Below, piece after piece: positions 1 to 5,561 of a stretch of DNA of 5,751 nt. Position 1 is the first letter of the stretch, and every line of letters begins with the position of its first letter. The translations under genes were made by a program, and so were the position numbers. Source of the stretch: Bacteroidales bacterium. GTDB taxonomy: Bacteria; Bacteroidota; Bacteroidia; Bacteroidales; UBA932. The stretch lies in contig JAGCCD010000243.1 in NCBI GenBank assembly GCA_017651785.1, positions 1-5,751 of the forward strand, given 5' to 3'. Below the pieces are notes generated by a model. That model was given only the letters and a program-made list of their open reading frames with translations, was not told the DNA's origin and did no database searches.

Positions 1-42
1 CCCGACGACCGCACCGCATTCATCTGCGAGAAGATCCAGTAA
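1..42 (+). CDS. 3' end of an unidentified protein-coding gene (partial)
   Basis: Frame 1 reads PDDRTAFICEKIQ and stops at TAA (40-42). The rest of the gene lies to the left of the window. It is called coding because the open frame runs to the edge and the stop is followed 18 bases later by a strong intrinsic terminator, as expected for the end of a transcription unit. Thirteen residues are too few to assign a family or function. Confidence 0.6.
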   Translation, partial: PDDRTAFICEKIQ

Positions 43-59
43 TCTCCGGTTGTTAATTG

Positions 60-97
60 AAAAACGGCCCCCGGTTACTCCCGGAGGCCGTTTTTTT
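60..97. terminator. Bidirectional intrinsic terminator between convergent genes
   Basis: The arms AAAACGGCCCCCGG (61-74) and CCGGAGGCCGTTTT (81-94) pair over 14 positions with one C-A mismatch, around the loop TTACTC. On the plus strand the stem runs into seven Ts (91-97), which would end the gene stopping at 42. On the minus strand the five As at 60-64 become TTTTT, so the same hairpin can also end the transglutaminase-like gene, whose stop lies about 50 bases away. This sharing is usual between convergent genes. Confidence 0.9.
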
Positions 98-146
98 GTG
101 TCCTATTTCCTGTGGCTGACTGCCCATCGTTCTGGTAAACTGGAGT

Positions 147-1064
147 TTATAAACTCGACCTGACTGGTGCTGCCCAGAAGGTATCGGCGTCTGTTGTTAC
201 AATATCTCCGTCTCCGGCCAGGAATGCTTTAAATCCTGGCGGAACAAGATGGATGTATCGGCCAGCCTCGCGCTCTCTTTTCTCCCGGTCTTCCTGATAG
301 TAAGAAAGCGTCTCCCAACAACTGAACCAGTAGGTGTTCTTGGCCATATACGCGTAATGATTGCTCACTTTTGCGGTGGCTTTCCTGAATTTCGGATGAT
401 ACTGCATCTTCTCCCCCGAAATGTAATGCTCCCGGATCTCCCGGAGGGAAAGCGGCGTGCCGTCCAGGTCAGAGGCATAGTTTCCATCCATATCGCTGTC
501 TATCATTGCCCATTTGCCCAGCTCGGGAAGCCAGACCTCATTGACCACGTGGCAATCAGTGTCATTCTCATCTCCCGGCATACATGTCACATACCGTGCG
601 TCCAGTCCGGCGGCGAGCATCAATTCAAAGGTGAGGATGCTGTGCAGCCGGCAGTTGAATGCGGGTGCTACACTCTTGGTATACTCCCACAGGTCAATGG
701 CGTTGCGGTGCTCCGGCTCTATCTCCTGATTGTCGTGAGGGATATTGGACGCAACGTACTTGCCGATAGCAAGCGCCTTAGTCCAGGTATCCGCATCCGC
801 ATCGTATAACTTGTCCAGTTGGAAATAATCCAGGATCTCCTTGGCACGAACGGGGTCCTGAATGATCTTCATCTCAAAGGAAACCGTATCCTTCGCAAAA
901 GGTTCGGACGTGCGCAGCCGCTCCACATATTCATCAAACCGCCCTTTAGATGACGGATAGACAGAGATGGACGTATTCCCATCAAGCAATAAAAGGACGC
1001 ACACCGTGAACAGGATTCCTATCACGGCGAATATTCCCCAGATGACTTTGAGAAACTTTTTCAT
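147..1064 (-). CDS. Membrane-anchored transglutaminase-like (cysteine protease fold) protein
   Basis: A 305-residue protein starting at the ATG at 1064-1062. An in-frame TTG three codons upstream is possible but less likely. Residues 1-7 are basic (MKKFLKV), followed by a hydrophobic helix at about 8-27, which reads as an uncleaved signal anchor putting the rest in the periplasm. The core matches the transglutaminase-like superfamily: Cys138 in FNCRLHS, His172 in DCHVVNEVW and Asp189 in KWAMIDSD are placed as the catalytic Cys-His-Asp triad, so the enzyme is probably active. The fold is used by transglutaminases, proteases and peptide N-glycanases. The substrate here cannot be told, and a periplasmic peptidase or cross-linking role is only inference. 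The region beyond about residue 215 is aromatic and charged and I do not recognise it. Base composition is visibly less GC-rich than the genes to the right. No Shine-Dalgarno precedes the start. It is transcribed alone, from a promoter at 1098-1130. Confidence 0.85.
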   Translation of the reverse strand: MKKFLKVIWGIFAVIGILFTVCVLLLLDGNTSISVYPSSKGRFDEYVERLRTSEPFAKDTVSFEMKIIQDPVRAKEILDYFQLDKLYDADADTWTKALAIGKYVASNIPHDNQEIEPEHRNAIDLWEYTKSVAPAFNCRLHSILTFELMLAAGLDARYVTCMPGDENDTDCHVVNEVWLPELGKWAMIDSDMDGNYASDLDGTPLSLREIREHYISGEKMQYHPKFRKATAKVSNHYAYMAKNTYWFSCWETLSYYQEDREKREREAGRYIHLVPPGFKAFLAGDGDIVTTDADTFWAAPVRSSL

Positions 1065-1097
1065 ACACAACAAATTGTATATTTCGATTTATCGCCT

Positions 1098-1130
1098 CAA
1101 ATATACACATAAAACTACTATATAAACGAA
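1098..1130 (-). promoter_or_regulatory. Probable vegetative promoter of the transglutaminase-like gene
   Basis: Read on the minus strand, TATATTTG (1105-1098) is an exact match to the Bacteroidota -7 element TAnnTTTG. TTCG (1130-1127), a 3 of 4 match to the -33 TTTG, lies 21 bases upstream. Transcription would begin near 1091-1093, giving a leader of about 27 bases before the ATG at 1064. The -33 element lies next to and partly inside the T-run of the upstream tRNA terminator. Confidence 0.55.
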
Positions 1131-1158
1131 AAAAGCACCTGCGTTTCCGTAAGTGCTT
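1129..1158 (-). terminator. Intrinsic terminator of the tRNA-Pro gene
   Basis: On the minus strand the arms AAGCACTTACG (1158-1148) and CGCAGGTGCTT (1143-1133) form an 11-position stem with one A-C mismatch and one G-U pair. They are closed by the tetraloop GAAA, a stable GNRA type, and end in six Ts (1134-1129). The hairpin starts 12 bases after the tRNA 3' end. On the plus strand it is followed only by GATTTTCATTT, so it acts mainly on the minus strand. Confidence 0.85.
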
Positions 1159-1170
1159 GATTTTCATTTG

Positions 1171-1244
1171 TCGGGGTGAAAAGACTCGAACTTTCGACCC
1201 TCTGGTCCCAAACCAGATGCGCTAGCCAACTGCGCCACACCCCG
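1171..1244 (-). tRNA. trnP: tRNA-Pro, anticodon TGG
   Basis: All cloverleaf parts can be read on the minus strand from 1244. The acceptor CGGGGTG pairs perfectly with CACCCCG; the D arm is GCGC-AGTTGGCTA-GCGC; the anticodon arm is TCTGG-TTTGGGA-CCAGA with anticodon TGG at 1210-1208; the variable loop is GGGTC; the T arm is GAAAG-TTCGAGT-CTTTT, with a terminal G-U pair. The first pair C1-G72 and discriminator A73 (1171) fit bacterial proline tRNA. UGG decodes CCA and, with usual wobble modification, other proline codons. The 3' CCA is not encoded (discriminator A is followed by CAA), so it must be added enzymatically. Its own promoter lies immediately upstream and its own terminator immediately downstream, so it is a single-gene unit. 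Confidence 0.97.
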
Positions 1245-1253
1245 ATGAGGGTG

Positions 1254-1285
1254 CAAAGATAGGCATACGCGCCGGAATATCCAAA
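1254..1285 (-). promoter_or_regulatory. Full-consensus Bacteroidota promoter of tRNA-Pro
   Basis: On the minus strand, TTTG (1285-1282), exactly 20 bases, then TATCTTTG (1261-1254) match the -33 / -7 consensus TTTG-N19-21-TAnnTTTG at every fixed position. Transcription should start about 4-7 bases further on, near 1247-1250, just ahead of the mature tRNA 5' end at 1244. The promoter begins 7 bases after the stop codon of the anti-sigma/barrel gene and fills most of the gap, which argues that the tRNA does not depend on read-through from the sigma operon. Confidence 0.85.
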
Positions 1286-1292
1286 TAAAGGA

Positions 1293-2492
1293 TTACAGAT
1301 TGAACCTCAGGCCGGCGTCCATGCTGAACATGAGGGGCTTGTCTGTGCGGACGCTCTTGGGCTGGTTGCCGTGGAAGTAATAGCGCACGGCGGGGTCTAC
1401 ATACAGGCCGAGCTTGTCTGACAGACGGAACTCGAAACCGAGACCCAGGGCTGCAGAGAACTGCATGGAGCCCGCTTTGTCGCGGATGACGGGGGCCGAA
1501 GACTGCAGGAGCCTGTAATTGTTTGCCACGCACAGCTCTGCCGAGCCGCCGCCCCAGGCATAGATGCCAAGGAGGTTGTCTTGGGTGGAATACAGATCGT
1601 AATAGACGTTTACGGGGACGCCCACGTACTGTACGGCGTGAGCTATTGAGCCCGTGTAGCTGTCTGAATACGAGCCGGTGAAAGTGCGGGTGAGGAGCGA
1701 ATACTCAAGGCCCGTGCCGAGCGACAACTTGGGAGCCACGTGGAAGCGTGCGCCGAGCCCAAGGGTGAAGGGAACGCCGTACGTTGATGTGCTGCCCTCT
1801 GTAATGCCGGCAGACGGTGAACCGGAGCTGGGAGCCATTCTGCTGATGCCGTTGCCGCCGTAGGAGATATTGGAGTCGTTGCCACCAACGCCACCCTGGG
1901 CGTAGAGGTTGCTGAACCTGAAGGTAGAGGCCTCCCGCGCGTCTTCTCTTTCTATGCGGGCCCATTGCTCAGCCGCCTCTGCGGCCTCCTTGTCGGAGAC
2001 TTTGGTGTCTTCTGTTTCCGGCTCAGTAGCAGGAGTATCCTCTATCTGGTCCTGAACCTGTGAAGGGACGTCTGCAGAGACGACCTGGGCGGCATTGTCT
2101 GCCTCTGACGGACGTGCGACGCTCTGGGCGAGCCGGCGGGATGCAGCCGCGGCCCTGGGGCCGCTCTCCTGCACGGCTTGCTCCTGCGCGCCGTCCGGAA
2201 CTGTGACCTCGGGAAGCGTGGGCTCCTGGGTGTCTGTGTTCTGGGCGACAATGATATCCGTGCCTGCTGCAACAGGCGCGGTATTGTTGAAAGTACCTGT
2301 AAGGAAAAGACCCAGGGCCACGAGCGCAGCAACGGCGAACGCGGGCACTGCCCAGCGCCACCAGGCGGCTGCGGCGGCAGCCTGGTCAAGACGCGCAGAC
2401 ACGGCACGCCAGACGCGTCGGGGAGCTTTCTCCTCTGCGTCCTGCAGCGTCGACCCTACCATCCGGTCGAATTCTTGCCAATTGTCTTGCAT
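1293..2492 (-). CDS. Dual membrane-spanning anti-sigma factor with C-terminal outer-membrane beta-barrel
   Basis: A 399-residue protein starting at ATG 2492-2490, 4 bases after the sigma stop. Residues 1-44 are a short charged, helical segment (MQDNWQEFDRMVGS..., PRRVWRAVSARLD), likely cytoplasmic and sigma-binding. Residues about 45-67 are one hydrophobic helix (AVPAFAVAALVALGLFL) for the inner membrane. Residues about 68-190 are a low-complexity Ala/Pro/Glu/Thr/Gln linker, long enough to cross the periplasm. From about 192 to 399 there are alternating amphipathic strands (FTLGLGARF, LSLGTGLEYSLL, YVGVPVNVYYDL, FSAALGLGFEF, LGLYVDPAVRYYF) ending in MDAGLRFNL, a typical outer-membrane barrel C-terminus. 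The barrel resembles the 8-strand PorT/OmpX type. It has no cleavable signal peptide, as expected if the N-terminus stays in the cytoplasm. The architecture is known from Bacteroides, where such proteins are reported to span both membranes and hold an ECF sigma factor. Its application here is inferred from layout and operon position. A generic annotation would be 'porin family protein'. No anti-sigma zinc motif (HxxxCxxC) is present. Confidence 0.8.
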   Translation of the reverse strand: MQDNWQEFDRMVGSTLQDAEEKAPRRVWRAVSARLDQAAAAAAWWRWAVPAFAVAALVALGLFLTGTFNNTAPVAAGTDIIVAQNTDTQEPTLPEVTVPDGAQEQAVQESGPRAAAASRRLAQSVARPSEADNAAQVVSADVPSQVQDQIEDTPATEPETEDTKVSDKEAAEAAEQWARIEREDAREASTFRFSNLYAQGGVGGNDSNISYGGNGISRMAPSSGSPSAGITEGSTSTYGVPFTLGLGARFHVAPKLSLGTGLEYSLLTRTFTGSYSDSYTGSIAHAVQYVGVPVNVYYDLYSTQDNLLGIYAWGGGSAELCVANNYRLLQSSAPVIRDKAGSMQFSAALGLGFEFRLSDKLGLYVDPAVRYYFHGNQPKSVRTDKPLMFSMDAGLRFNL

Positions 2493-2496
2493 CTTA

Positions 2497-3048
2497 CTAT
2501 CTATATTTGTCTTTGATCTTTGACTGCAGCATTGCCCTGGCCCGCAGAAGCTGCGAGCGCGATGTAGTCTCTGAAATGCCGAGGCTGGCGGCTATCTCCG
2601 CGTGGGAGTAGCCTTCTACCACATACATGTTGAAGACGGTCCTGAAGCCGGCGGGGAGCTCCGATATCATCTTGGAGAGCTCCTTGTAGCCGATCTGCTG
2701 AACGGCGGAGGGCGCTTCCGAGGAAACGTTCCAGGCCGTGTCCACGTCTGTGCTTTCCTTAAGGACGTCGTTCTTTCTGAGGCTCATGAGCGCAGCGTTT
2801 ACAAAGATCTTTCTCGCCCACCCCTCGAAGGAACCGTCCCCCGAGTAGGTGTCCAGCTTGGCAAAAAGCGACACAAATCCCTCCTGCAGAACGTCCTCGG
2901 CCGATTGTCTGTCTGACATGTATCGCAGGCATACTGCGAACATTTTACCGGAAAGGGCGTCGTAGATGGCTTTTTGTGCACGCCTGTCGCCTTGCTTGGC
3001 TTTTTCTATCCAAGTGTTTAGATGCGAGTTATCTCCAAAAAGTTGCAT
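2497..3048 (-). CDS. ECF-type RNA polymerase sigma factor (sigma-70 family)
   Basis: A 183-residue protein of normal ECF length starting at ATG 3048-3046 and ending at TAG 2499-2497. Region 2 occupies about residues 22-92, with the core-binding motif SAEDVLQEGF (49-58) and the -10-recognition helix around DGSFEGWARKIFVNAALMSL (71-90). A variable linker follows (about 93-125). Region 4 spans about 128-178, with LPAGFRTVFNMYVVEGYSH and the helix-turn-helix HAEIAASLGISETTSRSQLL (149-168) that would read the -35 element. It would direct core RNA polymerase to a small regulon, held inactive by the product of the next gene, 4 bases downstream. A GAGG lies 4 bases before the ATG, but the spacing is short and Shine-Dalgarno use is weak in this phylum. 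No good vegetative promoter is seen upstream, which would fit autoregulation. The family call is certain; the regulon is unknown. Confidence 0.95.
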   Translation of the reverse strand: MQLFGDNSHLNTWIEKAKQGDRRAQKAIYDALSGKMFAVCLRYMSDRQSAEDVLQEGFVSLFAKLDTYSGDGSFEGWARKIFVNAALMSLRKNDVLKESTDVDTAWNVSSEAPSAVQQIGYKELSKMISELPAGFRTVFNMYVVEGYSHAEIAASLGISETTSRSQLLRARAMLQSKIKDKYR

Positions 3049-3075
3049 CGGACCTCAAAAAAATCCTAAACGCCG

Positions 3076-3116
3076 GAAACTGCCTCAACAATGGTTCAGG
3101 TTTTGAAGTCAGTTTC
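3076..3116. repeat. Inverted GAAACTG / CAGTTTC pair in the divergent intergenic region
   Basis: GAAACTG at 3076-3082 is repeated inverted as CAGTTTC at 3110-3116, 27 bases apart, within the 117 bases between the divergent sigma and TPR genes. Each copy reads toward the gene on its far side, 62 bases from the sigma start and 83 from the TPR start. GAAAC-like cores are common in -35 elements read by ECF sigma factors, so these could be autoregulatory sites. Seven-base arms in AT-rich spacer DNA can also arise by chance, and I see no convincing shared -10 element. Confidence 0.25.
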
Positions 3117-3125
3117 TCAATTCAG

Positions 3126-3158
3126 TATGCGAAAATAGGCAAAAAATCAATATTTTTG
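3126..3158 (+). promoter_or_regulatory. Candidate promoter of the TPR-envC operon (near-leaderless)
   Basis: TATTTTTG (3151-3158) is an exact TAnnTTTG -7 element. TATG (3126-3129), 21 bases upstream, matches the -33 TTTG at 3 of 4 positions. The box ends 7 bases before the ATG at 3166, so transcription would begin at about 3163-3166 and leave a leader of 0-3 bases. The start codon itself is well supported by the signal peptide, so either the mRNA is leaderless or the true promoter is further upstream. Confidence 0.45.
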
Positions 3159-3165
3159 TAACGAG

Positions 3166-4359
3166 ATGACCAAACTCCTGCTCATATTGTTCTGCGCCGC
3201 GGCGGTTTCCCTGCATACGGCATCGGCCCAAACCCCCGCCTCAGTGGTACAGGAGCCCGTTCCAGACGCAGAAACCAACCCCGAGCGCATAAAAGTAGAG
3301 AACGCCCTGCTGGACGCCGTAGCCCAGCTGGACGCCGGCAACCTGGCGGAATGCCGCACAATCCTGGACTCCCTTGAGGCAAACGCCCCCGCAGACGGAG
3401 CCGTGCAGTATTACCTCGGTCTCTGCAGCTATGCATCGCGTGACATAGACGGCGCCGTAACCCACTTTGAGAACGCCTCAAAGCTGGATACCACCAATAC
3501 CTGGTACCGGGAAACCCTGGCCAATATGTACGTAGGAATGGGAGAGGCCGCAAAAGCCGGAGAACTCTTCTCCCTGCTGTCCGAGCAGAACCCCGCCAAG
3601 TTCCGCAACGCCTACACAATGTCGCTCATGGCCGACGCCTACAGGCTCAAGCGCGACTACGAATCTATGATGGGCATTCTCACCGAGCTCGTCTCAGACC
3701 CCGACGTGGACGACGAAACCAAGAGCCGCGCCCTCCTGGGAGCTCTTGGAGGCTTCGATTCCCGCACCCTGAACACCCTTCTTCCCAGGATGGACACCCT
3801 TATGCTGGCATACCAGGCCGCCGAGCCCGCCAGCCTTCAGGCGCACCGACTGCGGATGGAAATCGCCGCCCTGCGGGAAGACCACCAGACCGTCCTTTCC
3901 GAGTGCGAGCAGCTCATCAGGATGCAGCCCGGAGATACGGCGCAAATTGTCACCTGCCTGTCCATAATCGGCGATACGCAGCACTCCATGGGCGATTGGC
4001 GAAAGGCATACAAGACGTACGAGAAGGCCCTCAAGCTAGACCCGCGCAACTGCCCCGTACTCAACAACTACGCATACTACCTCAGCCAGCAGAACCGCCG
4101 CCTGTGCAAAGCGGAACGCATGAGCAAGATTACGATAGACGAGCAGCCGGACAACGCCACCTATCTGGACACCTACGGCTGGATCCTCTACCTTCGCCGC
4201 AAAGCGGAAAAGGCCAAGCCCTACTTCAAGCACGCAATGATTTACGGCGGCAAAGACAGCGCCGTCATCCTTATGCACTACTCCATCGTGCTCGAGGCAC
4301 TGGGAGAGACAGACCTCGCCTCATATTACAGAAACCTCGCCGAAAGCAAAGCCCAATGA
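3166..4359 (+). CDS. Secreted tetratricopeptide repeat (TPR) protein
   Basis: A 397-residue protein starting at ATG 3166. Residues 1-21 form a signal peptide (MTKLLLILFCAAAVSLHTASA, cut before Gln22 after an Ala-Ser-Ala site), so it acts in the periplasm or outer envelope. The rest is helical. TPR-like units are visible at about 43-76, 78-110 (YYLGLCSYASRDIDGAVTHF), 112-143 (ETLANMYVGMGEAAKAGELF), 260-293 (IGDTQHSMGDWRKAYKTYEK, then ALKLDPR), 294-328, 330-363 (YLDTYGWILYLRRKAEKAKP) and 365-397. The middle (about 144-258) is helical but diverged. TPRs bind proteins, so this is probably a scaffold rather than an enzyme. The stop overlaps the start of the envC-like gene (ATGA, 4356-4359), implying one mRNA and coupled translation. 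In many Bacteroidales, from memory, a TPR gene of this kind sits two genes upstream of an EnvC-like gene with a DUF4292 lipoprotein gene between; that gene is absent here. A role with EnvC in peptidoglycan remodelling is inferred from position. Confidence 0.93.
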   Translation: MTKLLLILFCAAAVSLHTASAQTPASVVQEPVPDAETNPERIKVENALLDAVAQLDAGNLAECRTILDSLEANAPADGAVQYYLGLCSYASRDIDGAVTHFENASKLDTTNTWYRETLANMYVGMGEAAKAGELFSLLSEQNPAKFRNAYTMSLMADAYRLKRDYESMMGILTELVSDPDVDDETKSRALLGALGGFDSRTLNTLLPRMDTLMLAYQAAEPASLQAHRLRMEIAALREDHQTVLSECEQLIRMQPGDTAQIVTCLSIIGDTQHSMGDWRKAYKTYEKALKLDPRNCPVLNNYAYYLSQQNRRLCKAERMSKITIDEQPDNATYLDTYGWILYLRRKAEKAKPYFKHAMIYGGKDSAVILMHYSIVLEALGETDLASYYRNLAESKAQ

Positions 4360-5558
4360 GACTCTTCCGCATCATAGTACCGCTCGCCCTCGCGCTCCTG
4401 TGCGCCTGCCCCGCCGGAGCCCAGTCGCTGTCAAAGTCCCGCGACCGCAAGGCCCGTCTGGAGCGCGACATCCGCACCCTCGAGAAGCAGCTGTCGGACA
4501 CAAAGGCGCGTCAGGAAGACGCCAACCGCGAGCTTGGCCTGCTCCAGGCTCAGACCGCCGCCCGCCGGGAACTGCTGAAAGAGAGCGAGCTGGAGCTGCA
4601 GACCCTGGGAGACAGCATCCGGAACTGCAGGCGGGAAATAGCCGCCGCAACGGCCCGCATAGATACTATGGCATCCCGCTATTCCACCCTCCTGCGCAGT
4701 GCATACAAGCATCGGGACTCAAGGCTGTGGTACATGTACATCCTCTCCAGCGAGAACTTCGGCCAGGGCATGCGCCGATACGGCTATCTCCGCCGTCTCT
4801 CGGGAGAGCTCAACTATCAGGGAAGGGCGCTCAAGGCAGAAAGGGACACGCTCGAGGCCGCCCAGCACCGGCTTGAGGCCCTTCAGGCAGAAACCCAGAA
4901 GCTGCGTGACGAGCGCGCATCTGAGGTGAGCAAGCTGCACAAGGAGGAAGACCGTTCCCGCGCCCTGGTAACCAAGCTCCAGGGAGATAGAAAGAAGTAT
5001 ATGGACCAGATTGCCGGCAAGCGCAAGGAGGTAGAGGCCCTTAACCGAGAGATAGAGCGCCTCATAGCGGCAGAGATGGACAAGGGCAGCGGAAAAGGCA
5101 AGAGCGGAAGCGGCGGCAAGAAAACCAACACCAAGATAGATACGGCCCTTTCAAACGAATTCGCCGCCAACCAGGGCAAGCTCCCCTGGCCCGCCGAGGG
5201 CCGCATTACCGGCCACTTCGGCCGCAGCCAGCACCCCGTATACACCAAGGTGGAGATGCCGTTCAACAACGGCGTAAACCTCACACTGGACCCGGACGCC
5301 CCCGTAAAGGCCATTTTTAACGGCACCGTTAAGCAGATAGTGATGATTCCGGGATACAACCAGTGCATCCTCATTCAGCACGGAGAATACTTCACATTCT
5401 ACTGCAAGATGGGCTCCGTGGCCGTTAAGGCCGGAGACAAAGTGAAGACCGGTCAGGTGCTTGGCCACGTCGCCACCATAGCCGGAGAGACCCAGCTGCA
5501 CTTCCAGCTCTGGAAAGGCAAAAGCCCCCAGAATCCAGAAACGTGGTTAAGGAAATAA
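4356..5558 (+). CDS. envC: EnvC-like murein hydrolase activator (coiled coil plus degenerate LytM/M23 domain)
   Basis: A 400-residue protein. The start is ATG 4356, overlapping the TPR stop by 4 bases. The frame is open further upstream inside the TPR gene, but only this start gives the signal peptide (MRLFRIIVPLALALLCACPAGA, cut before Gln23). Residues about 26-118 and 150-240 are long charged coiled coils (LERDIRTLEKQLSDTKARQ; KRKEVEALNREIERL), broken by a region around YMYILSSENFGQGMRRY (126-142) typical of EnvC proteins. A Gly/Lys/Ser linker (243-256) leads to a LytM domain at about 276-400. The zinc ligands are lost: the usual HxGxD is NNGVN (304-308), the HxH is QLH (380-382), and the usual YxH is YCK (349-351). 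It should therefore activate N-acetylmuramoyl-L-alanine amidases at division or cell separation rather than cut peptidoglycan. In Proteobacteria EnvC is driven by FtsEX; those genes are not in this window. It converges on a small ORF 3 bases past its stop, with no terminator visible between. Confidence 0.92.
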   Translation: MRLFRIIVPLALALLCACPAGAQSLSKSRDRKARLERDIRTLEKQLSDTKARQEDANRELGLLQAQTAARRELLKESELELQTLGDSIRNCRREIAAATARIDTMASRYSTLLRSAYKHRDSRLWYMYILSSENFGQGMRRYGYLRRLSGELNYQGRALKAERDTLEAAQHRLEALQAETQKLRDERASEVSKLHKEEDRSRALVTKLQGDRKKYMDQIAGKRKEVEALNREIERLIAAEMDKGSGKGKSGSGGKKTNTKIDTALSNEFAANQGKLPWPAEGRITGHFGRSQHPVYTKVEMPFNNGVNLTLDPDAPVKAIFNGTVKQIVMIPGYNQCILIQHGEYFTFYCKMGSVAVKAGDKVKTGQVLGHVATIAGETQLHFQLWKGKSPQNPETWLRK

Positions 5559-5561
5559 GGA

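Noticed and set aside
249..809. A 186-codon open frame on the plus strand opposite the transglutaminase-like gene
   Set aside because: It lies antisense to a gene with an intact catalytic triad, has no recognisable domain, and no promoter is visible for it.
1065..1073. An earlier TTG start for the transglutaminase-like protein
   Set aside because: The ATG at 1064 begins directly with MKKFLK, a standard signal-anchor start, and the added MLC contributes nothing.
2095..2523. Open frames on the plus strand opposite the anti-sigma and sigma genes
   Set aside because: Their Ala/Ser/Arg-rich composition is what the GC-rich antisense of the linker and membrane segments would give; there are no domains.
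3903..4355. A 151-codon upstream extension of the envC reading frame, inside the TPR gene
   Set aside because: The translation is Arg/Pro/Gln-rich and not protein-like, the TPR frame over the same bases gives clear TPR repeats, and only the start at 4356 yields a signal peptide.
4401..4412. Lipoprotein signal in EnvC (LCAC around residues 15-18)
   Set aside because: Cys at the -2 position fits a lipobox poorly, and a better signal peptidase I site (AGA before Gln23) follows directly.
4883..5374. A 163-codon minus-strand open frame opposite the EnvC LytM domain
   Set aside because: It is the antisense of a strongly supported coding region and its Leu/Ser/Arg-rich translation shows no family features.
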